Assembly: GCA_003988855.1 (NCBI GenBank)
Contig: QYAI01000056.1
Span: forward strand, 202,619 to 266,618
DNA length: 64,000 bases
Origin: Arachnopeziza araneosa
Lineage: Eukaryota > Ascomycota > Leotiomycetes > Helotiales > Arachnopezizaceae
Direction: 5' to 3'
In this document: piece by piece, positions 55,109 to 64,000 of the stretch
Numbering within the stretch: the first letter of the stretch is position 1
Layout of the letters: every line of letters begins with the position of its first letter
The notes under the pieces: model-generated
Database searches by the model: none
Told to the model about the DNA's origin: nothing
The model's input: the letters and a program-made list of their open reading frames with translations, nothing else
Made by a program: the position numbers and the translations under genes

Positions 55109-55408
55109 TTACTCGGCCCTCAATCCACCCAATATCTTATCGGAGCCGCCGGGCTGATGTCCCATGAAGTCTGGCTCCGAGCTGTCATTAGACCCGGAAG
55201 TACCCTATCAACGTAGAGGTGTTAGCAAACCGATCCAATAGAATGTACGGTTTGATGGACCATTTAGACATACCACAGAGGCAGAAACGTTTTGCGTGGC
55301 ATCGGAGTCCGCTGGGGTCTTTTCAACACCTGCTCCTCCTCCCTGGACGGACGAGCCACCGGTTTGGCTCGTTACGTCGCCGTTCGCTTGACTTTCGTTT
55401 TCAGACAT
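55109..55408 (-). CDS. small Ser/Gly-rich acidic protein (76 aa), two exons
   Basis: Exon 1 55408-55274, intron GTATGT..GATAG with GCTAAC branch, exon 2 55204-55109 (231 nt, 76 aa). Starts MSENESQANGDVTSQTGG; the second exon gives SSEPDFMGHQPGGSDKILGG then LRAE and stop. Both exons have protein-like composition and the splice signals are consensus, so the model is credible although short. No known domain; low complexity and acidic, probably disordered and cytosolic or nuclear. The PDFMGHQPGGSDKILGGLRA end looks like a conserved short motif, but I cannot name the family. Confidence 0.65.
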
Positions 55409-56249
55409 TTTGAGATACTGCACTCAATAAATATTTTGGTAGTGAAAAATATCATTCATTCAAGAGATATTTATCATGATAACTATAGCTCGACAGTGAA
55501 TGACGACATGAATATGTAATCCTGGTAACTACCTACAGCCACTAACAAACCAATGCCGTAACCCACGCACCACCACTATGCCGGCCAGTACCACATATGC
55601 TCGAATTTACTTTGAGACACGCAGCTCTTATATCGCGCGTAGCTTCTGCCCGTCCCTTTATATGGCATGACCTCACTACATCAACCACGTCCCCTTTTCA
55701 ACAGCAGCAACCGTTCCTGACAGTAGAAGGGGAGCAAACCCAATCCTCGGACAAAATGCTCCTGCATTCGAATCGCGCTCGGCGTCATTCCGTAAGTGGG
55801 GATAAATGCTTATTATCGTGATCGGGTGGAACTAATTGGAGTGTCGTCATTGCGGCGCATTCACCATGGGGCATCATTCTCACCTGGAATATCTTGGGCC
55901 TCATCCGGCTCCCCATCAAGAGAGTTACCTTTTCTTGTCTGGTCCGCTATTACTTTCCCACTGGATAAGGAGCGCGGGGATACTCATAGCCTAGACTTCT
56001 AGATTAGATGAGAGGTCGAGCAATGCTTCGTTTAAAGATCTTTGTATATCGGATTCGCAGCTTCAAAATATTCATCGTGACGAGATTTACAGTTGTATAG
56101 CACGGCGCGAAGTTTATAAGGAAGAAAATATTGTAGCTCGCAGCGATACTTAATGTTTTCTGAGCAACTAATTTTGCATAACGTCAGTCAATACATTCAT
56201 TTACGAGGTGTTGCACTAATTTGTCGCTCACTGTCGAAAACACTTTCAA
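55409..56249. other. intergenic, nothing recognised
   Basis: 0.84 kb upstream of the small acidic-protein gene, so it should hold that gene's promoter. Near 56225-56260 there is an inverted partial copy of dispersed repeat family C. Confidence 0.4.
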
Positions 56250-56260
56250 TTGTCATGTTA
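56225..56260 (-). repeat. dispersed repeat copy 2, partial and inverted (family C)
   Basis: The reverse complement reads GACAATTGAAAGTGTTTTC then GACAGTGAGCGAC, matching the cores at 17318-17350 and 62387-62412. It runs directly into the 36-bp minisatellite. Confidence 0.6.
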
Positions 56261-56523
56261 AATTCGACATTCAAAATCTTTTGATTATTGTATAGCAAAT
56301 TCGACTTTGAAAACTATTTAATTGTCGTATAGTAGATTTAACATTCAAATATTTTTAATTGTCGTAGAGTAGGATCAACATTCAACATATTTTTAATGTC
56401 GCACGCTGAAATCGACGTTCAAACCCTTTTGATTGTCGCATAGTAAATTCAACATTCAAACCCTTTTAATGCCGCACGCTGAAATCGACATTTTAACCCT
56501 TGTGATTGTCGCATAGTAAATTA
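56250..56523. repeat. 36-37 bp minisatellite, about 7.5 copies
   Basis: The unit is approximately ATTGTCGCATAGTAAATTC then AACATTCAAACCCTTTTA. The right-hand copies are more alike and alternate between GCATAGTAAATT and GCACGCTGAAAT forms; the left-hand ones are A/T-drifted. No coding use is evident. Confidence 0.75.
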
Positions 56524-56592
56524 TTGCATTTTCTAGTGATTTACATTACGTCTACAGCATTACACTAAATGGCCGCGAATAAGGCACCATGA

Positions 56593-56880
56593 TTAACAAG
56601 TACATTGGAACAGCTCGAAAGCAAAACACTTCGAACAGGCTGGCTTTTCCTGTTCCTGGGATTTGGGACAAGTTTCCTTGGTGTGACCCAACTCCTTGCA
56701 GAAACTACAGATGCGATAGTCATCTACCTCGATTTCCTTGAAAGATTCCTCGTCTTTGAAGAACAGCAACTTCACAACGCTGAAGCATGAGGACCTTATT
56801 CTTCTCTGTGTATCCATACGTATCAGGACGGATAGATTCATTTGTGAGGATGTAGATGTAACCTTCCTTGAATCAAGCAT
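56593..56880 (-). CDS. short CCHC zinc-knuckle ORF (95 aa)
   Basis: From ATG 56880 (MLDSRKVTSTSSQMN) to 56593. It contains one canonical zinc knuckle CSFCKELGHTKETC (C-x2-C-x4-H-x4-C) after an acidic DEESFKEIEVDDYRI helix, and a second Cys pair CSKCFAFELFQCTC at the C-terminus. TTGCAG just before the ATG could be a splice acceptor, so a 5' exon is possible. Single-stranded RNA/DNA binding is expected. It could be a gag-like remnant of a retroelement or a small host gene; no protease or reverse transcriptase lies nearby. Confidence 0.5.
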   Translation of the reverse strand: MLDSRKVTSTSSQMNLSVLIRMDTQRRIRSSCFSVVKLLFFKDEESFKEIEVDDYRICSFCKELGHTKETCPKSQEQEKPACSKCFAFELFQCTC

Positions 56881-57415
56881 CTGCAACAAGATTGTAAGAA
56901 TTAGTAAAGAGAAGATTAGAAGCAAGAGATCATTTAACTCTTTCTATTTCAGAAGCTATATTTAGTTTTAATTAGAAAAGAGTTTTTGACGTAGATTGTC
57001 AAAGCAGAATGAGAAGAGGGAGGATCGAGAAGAAGGGAGACGAGAGGTAATGATGATTCGGGCTAGTTTATGTTGGCGTCGAAGATAAGGGTAGAGGTTT
57101 GTGCCTTGCATTAAAATCGCAGGTGCGTCGTGTCAGCAGCCAATATGGGATTCAATCTGACTTGCAGCAAACTGTGGAGGGCTTCTCAAAGTTTTTGAGA
57201 GCGTAGCCACTCACAGTCACGGTCAAACTGTCAAACCTCTGCTCTACATCAACAATTTTGTTTGATTGGTATGAACTGTAACAATGACAATGTCTAATCT
57301 CTATAGTGCTATGTACTATGTAATGATGATATGAAGGCAATAAGAAGCATCGTAAATACTGCTTCTTCTGTTAAGCGGGCATTCAGAATTTCAGTTCCTG
57401 GGGTAGTTGAATCTC
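56881..57415. other. intergenic, nothing recognised
   Basis: About 530 bp, including the 3' flank of the P450 gene. No gene is supported. Confidence 0.4.
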
Positions 57416-59179
57416 CTACAGCAGCTCTCGACTCAACTTATCCTTGTCCCTCGGTGAAAAAATCACAGTATACTTCTTGGGTGATGAGACTAGATCATCA
57501 GCACACTTACAGCCACTAATAGGATCGATATCAACGTCACTTCCTTCGATAATGTCAAAAGCAGATATCAAACGCACAAAAAATAAGTAAAGGAAGCGAT
57601 TTGCGAGGGAGACTCCCGAACAACTACGAGACCCAAGGCCATAAGTAAAGAGAGGCGCATCCGGAAATTTCAACCACCGTGAGGGGTCGAAGACATCTGG
57701 GTCTGACCAAATGTCTTGATCTACTTAGCGTCAATCAAAGTCCAAATATCTAAGTGATCTTTTTGACTCACCCATGTTACAAGCCCATGCATTCAAGAAA
57801 ACTGTAGTGCCTGTTGGAACAACTTTCCCTTCGTAAATGAAATCTTTAACAGTGGATCGGGGAAGTGAAGTGCGTGCGACAGTGAAGTATCTAAACTAAT
57901 TTAGCTACTGATGTCAAGTGGCTGTATGGGTCCTACCGCAAGCATTCCTTGATAAGGGCGACTATATATAGACAGCCTTGATCGTCATCAATCTCACCGA
58001 GAGACTTCTGTGCGTCCCCATAGTGATCCTGTATGGCTTGAAGTGCAGTCGCTTGAATATCGGGCCGCTGAGCAAGGAAAGCGATTGTCCACTGCAACGT
58101 TGCCACCGTCGGTGCCATACCAGCAGATATGAATGTAAGGCAGACGAGATTCAATTCCTCTTGGTCAACGTCTTCGCGACTGAGTAAGTCTGCACGGATG
58201 CACGAAACTGGAATGCCAGCTTGCAGCTTTTGATCAAGTTCGTTGTTTAAGTATGTAAAGTAGTTGTCGCGTCGGTGGCGTAGCTCCAGAGCTTTCTTGG
58301 TAGTTTTGCTCCAGGGAAAGCGTAAACCCGGTATGCAATCCTGAACATTGGTTATGGTATTCCGCATGTTAACAATTTCATGTTCGACTTGTACAATCTC
58401 TGTGAGAATTTCATCTTTGATATTAACCCGCCGTCCCCAGCATAAAGTCAAATCCAAACTCAGACTCATTCTTTGTAGCAATCGCAGAGGATCTATAGGG
58501 TTGTTTTGGGCATCAAGGCATTGGCAGATAAAGTCTCGAGTTTCGACATCAAGGCACTTGACATAAGTTTGCACAGCTGGCTTTCCTAGCGGTGTGTCTT
58601 TTCGTCCGCGGTTTAGCGCTTTACTGTAAGGAGCTGTTCCCACTATATCAAATTGTGGTCAGCAATGTACTTGAAGAAGAATTCAGACCATCTAAGACGT
58701 TTTCTCCGCTCTGTTCATCGCACATAACGTGTTTGTTGGGGCGCTACCTACTTGTAACTCCTGCAGTCTGGGATATAATCTGATGTAAGTCAATACTGCT
58801 GCTAGGATAACAAGGAGTTGGCAAGTAGTACCTTATGGAATGTAAAGAAGACTGGGCGTGAGCAGAGAGCGTTAGAGTGCCCTAAGAAAATCGTTCTGGC
58901 GGCGTTTGCGCCATTCACAACTAGAATGGGAATATTCCCAAGTTGAATCTGAAAGACATCGCCGTAAGTCCGAGACCATTTCCGATACTGCTGTGCAGCA
59001 TTTTCATTTCTATCATAGAGGTTGCCAATGAGTGGCCAGCCTGGTGGCCCATTGAAATAAGGAACCCTCGAGCGCTTTCGAATGGCCTCGTAAATGAACA
59101 GAACAAGAATAGAAAGGATTGAAAACAAAGTTATGAATTGGGAAGGCAGACGAAGGCCAACAAAAAGTTCTTGGAGCAT
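57416..59179 (-). CDS. cytochrome P450 monooxygenase
   Basis: Five exons: 59179-58832, 58779-58752, 58642-57937, 57890-57772, 57720-57416 (1506 nt, 501 aa); all phases close. Exon 2 is a 28-nt microexon (IISQTAGVT). N-terminal membrane anchor ITLFSILSILVLFIYEAI, then the proline hinge YFNGPPGWPLIGN. I-helix: SAGMAPTVATLQW, where the usual acid of the AGx(D/E)T motif is missing. K-helix ExxR: KECLR. PERF region: FDPSRW. Heme loop: FTYGLGSRSCSG with the axial Cys. This is an intact, ER-bound enzyme that oxidises a small molecule; the substrate is unknown. It sits between two inverted Gfo/Idh/MocA genes and near an inositol-type transporter remnant, so a role in polyol or aromatic catabolism is conceivable. 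Confidence 0.92.
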
Positions 59180-60734
59180 TTTGAAAGATTTCCCGGAGTT
59201 TGTTAGAGTTCATGTAACAAGAAGCACTGCTTACTGTAGCAACTATCCCCCAATATATACCGCGTGAATATCCCATGACAGTTCATGTTGAGGTTTCGAG
59301 CTGATAAAACAAAATGCTGACAGTGCCTTCGCTGTCGCCCTGTCTGCCAATGACAGCAAATATCGAGATCAACCCACGTCGCTACTTGACGCTAAACAAA
59401 GCTTAGCATGAATATTTTGTCCTATTCAACGCCGCACCCAACGCCACCTGGACTTGTGGCCATTTGCTGAGTAAATATTAACGCACTCAATATTATGCTA
59501 GTACAAGACAGGATGCCATCAGGCGGGATGCGGCAGAGGACTCATCTTCAGCTGAAAGAAAAACGGCAATCCAGGCTGGTCTGCGCAAGCCCCCGAGCTC
59601 GCTTAACTGAAGGCCGCTACTAGTGCACCTGGAGCTTACCGCTTTTTAAAAGCACAACACCTGCGTGTTGTTTTGAGGCCTCACGATTTTGGCGGTGAGC
59701 CTGCTTTGTTCGACCTTGTTCTGCTGTTCATGAGACCAGCGTTTCCTTGTATGAAAGGGTAAACGAAAATAAATATCCACAATTCTTCTTCTCTAAGGAG
59801 CTGAAAAAGTTAGTGCTTGAAGGTAATGTTGATTATTCTCCCGTTGGGTAGTCACAGCAAGCGAAGATACCAGTTTGATGGTAGCCAAGACATTGACTAG
59901 TTAATAATGAAAATAGACGAGTATTCGATAACAGCCTCCCTTTTAGATGTGTAAGTTCCTGTTCTACTGAAATATACGCTGTTCTGGTTTAAAGCATGAA
60001 CTGAGAAACGCCTCCCAGGGTACCAAAGTAAATTTGTACGCTCTTTGTACAGGAAATTCTAATCGATGCTTTCATATCCAGAACGGCGCATTTGTTGGCA
60101 TCGGTTAAGGTCTGGGACTTGAGCTTGCAGTAGCTCCAAAACACTCCACGTCTACGGATTTACAGTCCAGGGTATAGAATAGAAGCTAGCGTGCCGTGTG
60201 CCACGTATGACTGACGGATGTCCTAATATGGGAGCATGTTCAACTACCCAGTCGTATAGCTCTTTAATGAAAATCCATATAGCATGGCCAGGCCGATGCT
60301 GGAGGACTGGCAAACAGGGCAGGAGAGGCTGGAGCGTGCGTACTGGCATACTGCAGTGTATTTGGTACTAGCCTGAGTTCGAGCCGACCAAATATATCAA
60401 ATAGCTCTCGAGCACCATTTGCTCCTTAGCTGTACCTTTTTGAAATACGGAGTCATTCTCGCACATCTTTAGCGTACCTAAAGTGGCGGCGCCAAACTTA
60501 GAGAGATAGTGTACCTGAAGTAATAACACTTGTGATATTGTTTATGAAGTTTGGACTGAGTACAAATTTACACCTTACTGTAAGTACCACGAAATAAGGA
60601 TTCAAGTGACATGATCGGTACAATTTCATATTAAGACAATCTAGATTGTCAATTTTTATGGCTATTACTATAAATGTGTGTGAGGGCCTCTGTGATCGAA
60701 TCTCGGTTTTGCAAAGTCAGAGCAAAGCTCTTAC
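59180..60734. other. intergenic, nothing recognised
   Basis: 1.55 kb between the P450 start and the second oxidoreductase. Only short ORFs; no motif or repeat recognised. Confidence 0.4.
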
Positions 60735-61924
60735 TTAGTCAACTCTGTCGCCTCTTTGATTAAACTGAATCCTCTCTCCTGATACTAACGCATCTTGCAA
60801 TGCCCAACCTATCTTTAGGCTCAGTAACCCTGTTGCCAGATCCAGTGGTACTGGGTTTTCATCCAAGACAGCGCTGACAAACTCATTCGCTTCAGTTGCG
60901 AAGGCATCTTCAAATCATTGCCAATACTCTGGCTGTACGCTATGACCAATCCCAGATTTGTTTACAACAGTGACTTTATCGGCGCTTGGGACGAGATTCA
61001 CCATAATTTTGCCACGAGTCCCGACAACTTCGGTACAAACGTCGTGGCCATGTGCCATTGTTCGGCTGCAATAGAAATAAGCCATCTTACCATTCCAGTA
61101 CTTCACAACACCTACACCATTATCCACATCTCCCAGATCCTTGAGCTCAGGATGATGAGCAACAGTTCCCACCGCCCATGCGGCTTTCGGGATTGGAATT
61201 TCGCCGGACGGAGTAGTGAGAAGCCATAGAGACAATTCGATGTCATGAATGCAGCAGTCAACAAACATGCCGCCATTACGAGCTACGTAACGCACAAAAA
61301 ATCCTGTCTCGTCCAGAAGATCGCAGATTTGTGAACGTACAACGAACGGAGTACCAATTTCTAATGAGGCTATCCGTTCTTTCGCGGTCCGGTAGGATGC
61401 GTCGAAGCGTCGCGAGAAGCCCGCCATGATTTTCAGTTCCAGATGTTGTCTTGCCACAGAGACAATGTGTGTGGCCTGCAAGTAACAATTGTAAGTGTAT
61501 GTTCTACCATGAAGGAAATTCTCAGCAATGAATACTAGAGCAGATGCAAAATCAAGTTACCAGGCGTTTCAAAAGAGAGTCACGTACCTCATTTATATCC
61601 GTGCTCAGCGGCTTCTCACAGAGGACATGAAGTCCACGCTCAATCGCCTTGAGCGTCTGGCTCGCATGGATATCCGTACTGGTGCTAACCCAGACTGCCT
61701 TGAGACCCTCATGCCTGATCATTTTATCATAACTATCATATACCGTAATAACCCAATCTTGGTACTCCTCCCGCGCCCACTCAACTTCCGAGACAGTGTC
61801 GCTACAAACTGCAACTACCGAGCTCGAGGGACTCGATTCAAAGTGTTGACACGTGACGCTTGCCAATACGACCAAGGCCTGCGACAGCGATAGGAAGGAA
61901 ACTGCTTTGAAGTGAAGGTGTCAT
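60735..61924 (-). pseudogene. Gfo/Idh/MocA-family oxidoreductase 2, frameshift plus premature TGA
   Basis: ATG at 61924 starts MTPSLQSSFLPIAVAGLGRI then GKRHVSTL. One extra base in a TTT run near 61868 breaks the frame; the next frame reads SSSVVAVCSDTVSEVEW, then HVLCEKPLSTDINE. Intron 61587-61476 (GTACGT..TGCAG), then KIMAGFSRRFDASYRTAKER, GGMFVDCCIHDIELSLW, and YWQ followed by TGA at 60917-60915. Beyond it the same frame continues FEDAFATEANEFVSAVLDEN to GERIQFNQRGDRVD and TAA at 60735, exactly the family end. The TGA stands where relatives have Arg, so CGA to TGA is likely. Overall similar to oxidoreductase 1 but clearly diverged. Two independent lesions make this a pseudogene unless reads disagree. 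Confidence 0.85.
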
Positions 61925-62939
61925 TGCAATTCAGGACGGTTTGTAAGTTTGGTGACAAAGTGTCAAGTATAGATACGGAGGAGAGATCTCCATCTTTATT
62001 GTTCTATAGAATTATATTTCTAAATACGAAGAAGAATGTCACGAAACACTTGGAGACTATTCAACAGAAAGTTCTGATAAAATTTCCGTTGTTTCAATTA
62101 TTTCCACTAGAATTATTTCCCTTCCTGGATTATTTCTACTTCTGTGCAGGGGTAACGTAAACGGCAACTCTTGGCAGAGATCGGAAATTGCCCCATTTGT
62201 TCAATAGTACATCTCCTCCCGCTGGGGTGTGCGATAATTCGTGACGCGCTTCCGTGTTGAAATCATTACACAATTATCTGTAGGACGTAGATGTAAGATT
62301 TCAAATGAACCAAGTCATTGTCCAGGTTGGATTGTCGAAGACTTTCTCTCTAGACTTGTTTGAATGTCGGATATGACAGGCGACAATGGAAAGTGTTTTT
62401 GACAGTGAGTTACGAATGTACAGCACTTGTTCTCTCTACACCCCACTCGATTCAGTTACGACTGAATGCGGGAAACTGTCATGATCATCTGAGCCCGCAA
62501 TTGTATACATCGGGCTTGAGGGATGTGCGTACTCTCTCACTTTTTTCTTCGTCTAGATGCTGGGCAGCTTTTCGACCACGTTTCGAAGTTGCAAGAGCCA
62601 GAAGTGAAGAATCTCTAAATAGCGGCATTGTAACTGGATACGCTTATCTTTTGGTTCGGTTTGTGTTGAAACGCTGGCTTGCATCTTGGCATAAGTGCTT
62701 AGTTTATGAGAAGCATAATCAGTATAATGATTAAGTGCCACTGTTGGAAACACTAAATGCTGTACTGAGGCAGCCTTGTATATGATATATCTCAATTCAT
62801 AGGATTGATCCAGTATTTGCAAAATCATTAGATGTCATTTTTCTAGATCCCTAATTAAGCTACATTTCCGACCATATGACATACAGGCAAGATTTCTTCT
62901 CAAATACGAGACGCTCTAGGATATCATACTCTTCAAACG
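61925..62939. other. intergenic with dispersed repeat
   Basis: About 1 kb. A copy of repeat family C lies at 62329-62412. No gene is supported. Confidence 0.4.
62329..62412 (+). repeat. dispersed repeat copy 3 (family C)
   Basis: It aligns with 17268-17350: a GAAGACTTTCTCT block, then GCGACAATGGAAAGTGTTTTT and GACAGTGAGT. Compared with copy 1, CGTTTCCG has become TGTTTTTG, a C-to-T pattern. Confidence 0.6.
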
Positions 62940-63420
62940 GAGCTTACATCCGTTGCCATCTTGCGTTGCTGTTTCGCAGCTTTCTGAAGTTCTTGCGCAT
63001 GAGCAACGCCAAATCCGTGCTTGAAAACCTCGCGAATATCTTCAAGAGTCGTTCCTTTAACCTTTGGGTAGCAGAAGTAAACAGCGCTGCAAGAAGAATT
63101 GGGTCAGTAACGAGGTTTCAAAATGGAAAATTAGGACAGATATTTTGAAAGAAGCTTACATCCATCCAAAGAAGCATATTGCAGCGTAGAAGCCAAAGGC
63201 GCCTGAAGGTGTGGTGTTCTCCATCTGTGTGAGAAAGGTGGAAGCGACAATGATGTTCGACCCCCCAGCATGAACAGGTAAGCATCATAGTGCCAAAAAC
63301 GCGAACTTCCATTGGGAAAAATTCGCTGCTCAGCCAAGCTGTATTTCCCATTCCAGATGAGTAGAATGCAACATAAAATATCATGCAAACAAGAACAACA
63401 TAGGCAGGCTAGTGTACCAG
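62940..63420 (-). pseudogene. sugar/myo-inositol transporter (MFS), 3' fragment with frameshift
   Basis: The exon at about 63412-63160 reads VCMIFYVAFYSSGMGNTAWL, SSEFFPMEVRVFGTMMLTCS and CWG. Within a six-C run (63261-63266 on +) the frame slips by one; the correct frame continues SNIIVASTFLTQMENTTPSG and FGFYAAICFFGW. An intron ending TTGCAG leads to VYFCYPKVKG-type sequence (about 63090), TLEDIREVF and HAQELRKAAKQQ near 62990. This is the last third of a fungal ITR-type inositol/sugar porter (FPMEVR, GW..VYF..PE.KG motifs). The first two thirds are absent upstream, so the gene is 5'-truncated. Its presence beside two Gfo/Idh/MocA genes points to an inositol-type catabolic locus. Confidence 0.75.
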
Positions 63421-64000
63421 GGTAGGAGGAGCAGCCAATAAAATAAGAATCTCGTTGGCTTCCAGCTGACTCTCAATATGTATATTTCAGAAGAACAACT
63501 GAAGCAAAAACCGTGTGTTCGAAAGACCAGAAAGCAGTGCAAACAGCAAGCAATGAATAAGTAGATGAATCAATGAATCAGTAAGAAAGGAATACCGGTC
63601 AATAAAATCCGTATGATCAATGCTCCATTCGCGACAACGCAATCTATTCTCTCTTCTCTATCTCCATGAATCTCCTGCTGCTGTCTGTATTCCGTATCCC
63701 ATGAATCATTTTCTTGTGTCCCTTGCTGTGTAGATGCGTGTAGGACCTCCTTTATAGAGAGTCCTCAACACGTGCTTCCACTAGCGAAATAGCCCAAAAA
63801 ATACCATGCACCCCAGAACCCCACTACACTAGCCGACAACATTATTCTGGAGACTACGAAGGTCGCGGTCAAAAGTCAGGAAATTACAGGGCCTCCACAC
63901 GCTAAATACCCTATAATTAACCGACAAAATATGTTTACAGGCTCTCAAGTTCGCTATAATTATAGGCTTCGTACGCTGAAGGGTATTGGATAAGAATTTA
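63421..64000. other. window end, nothing recognised
   Basis: About 580 bp without supported coding sequence. The missing 5' part of the transporter is not here. Confidence 0.4.

Noticed and set aside
1..64000. CRISPR arrays, bacterial operons, rRNA or tRNA genes
   Set aside because: Repeats seen are microsatellites, minisatellites or dispersed elements without regular unique spacers; no tRNA-like A/B boxes or rRNA segments were found, although faint tRNAs could be missed by eye.

Overview
The window is filamentous-ascomycete (Pezizomycotina) nuclear DNA. Genes are separate and on both strands. They carry short introns of about 45-100 nt with GTAAGT/GTATGT-type donors, CTAAC/CTGAC-type branch sites and YAG acceptors. 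Families are typically fungal: HET-NACHT-WD40, SNG1/DUF3533, BAHD-type acyltransferase, FRE reductases and a Ctr transporter. A helotialean (Leotiomycetes) origin is possible but only an impression. Exons given below were read by hand from splice signals plus frame closure; totals divide by three for every gene model called intact.

Left part (1-27.5 kb) is mostly ordinary gene space: a small secreted protein (590-996, -), a Dal5-type MFS permease (2114-3973, -) divergent from a type-B carboxylesterase (4932-6598, +), a membrane-anchored GH16 glucanase (7937-9195, +), the splicing factor Prp45 (9818-11665, -), a p24 cargo receptor (12081-12894, -), an NPY1-type NUDIX hydrolase (13369-14672, -), an unknown protein built of four internal repeats (15932-16486, -), a decayed head-to-head pair (HAMP-repeat fragment and STAND-associated zinc-finger gene, 18.4-21.1 kb), glycogen synthase (22584-24892, +) and an SNG1-like membrane protein (25836-27428, +).

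Middle part (29-45 kb) starts with a metal-uptake cluster: ferric/cupric reductase, Ctr copper transporter and a second reductase (29231-35526). Repeat-rich DNA with amidase debris follows. Then come an N/Q-rich CCHC zinc-knuckle protein (39430-40323, +), a BAHD-type acyltransferase (40878-42299, -), unknown ORFs and a 15-bp minisatellite.

Right part (45-64 kb) is accessory. A HET-NACHT-WD40 (HNWD) NLR-type incompatibility gene lies at 46402-49510. Its near-identical WD repeats contain unresolved N bases exactly at the specificity-determining positions known for this family. After repeat-rich DNA, an intact P450 (57416-59179, -) is flanked by two inward-facing Gfo/Idh/MocA oxidoreductases and by a 5'-truncated inositol/sugar transporter. 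The oxidoreductases and the transporter all have single-base frame breaks. The layout suggests a decayed, or badly sequenced, inositol-type catabolic cluster.

The strongest leads are the HNWD gene, the copper/iron cluster with shared TTGCTCA motifs, the P450/oxidoreductase/transporter cluster with homopolymer frameshifts, the four-repeat orphan protein, and a 164-bp inverted-repeat element beside the NLR gene.
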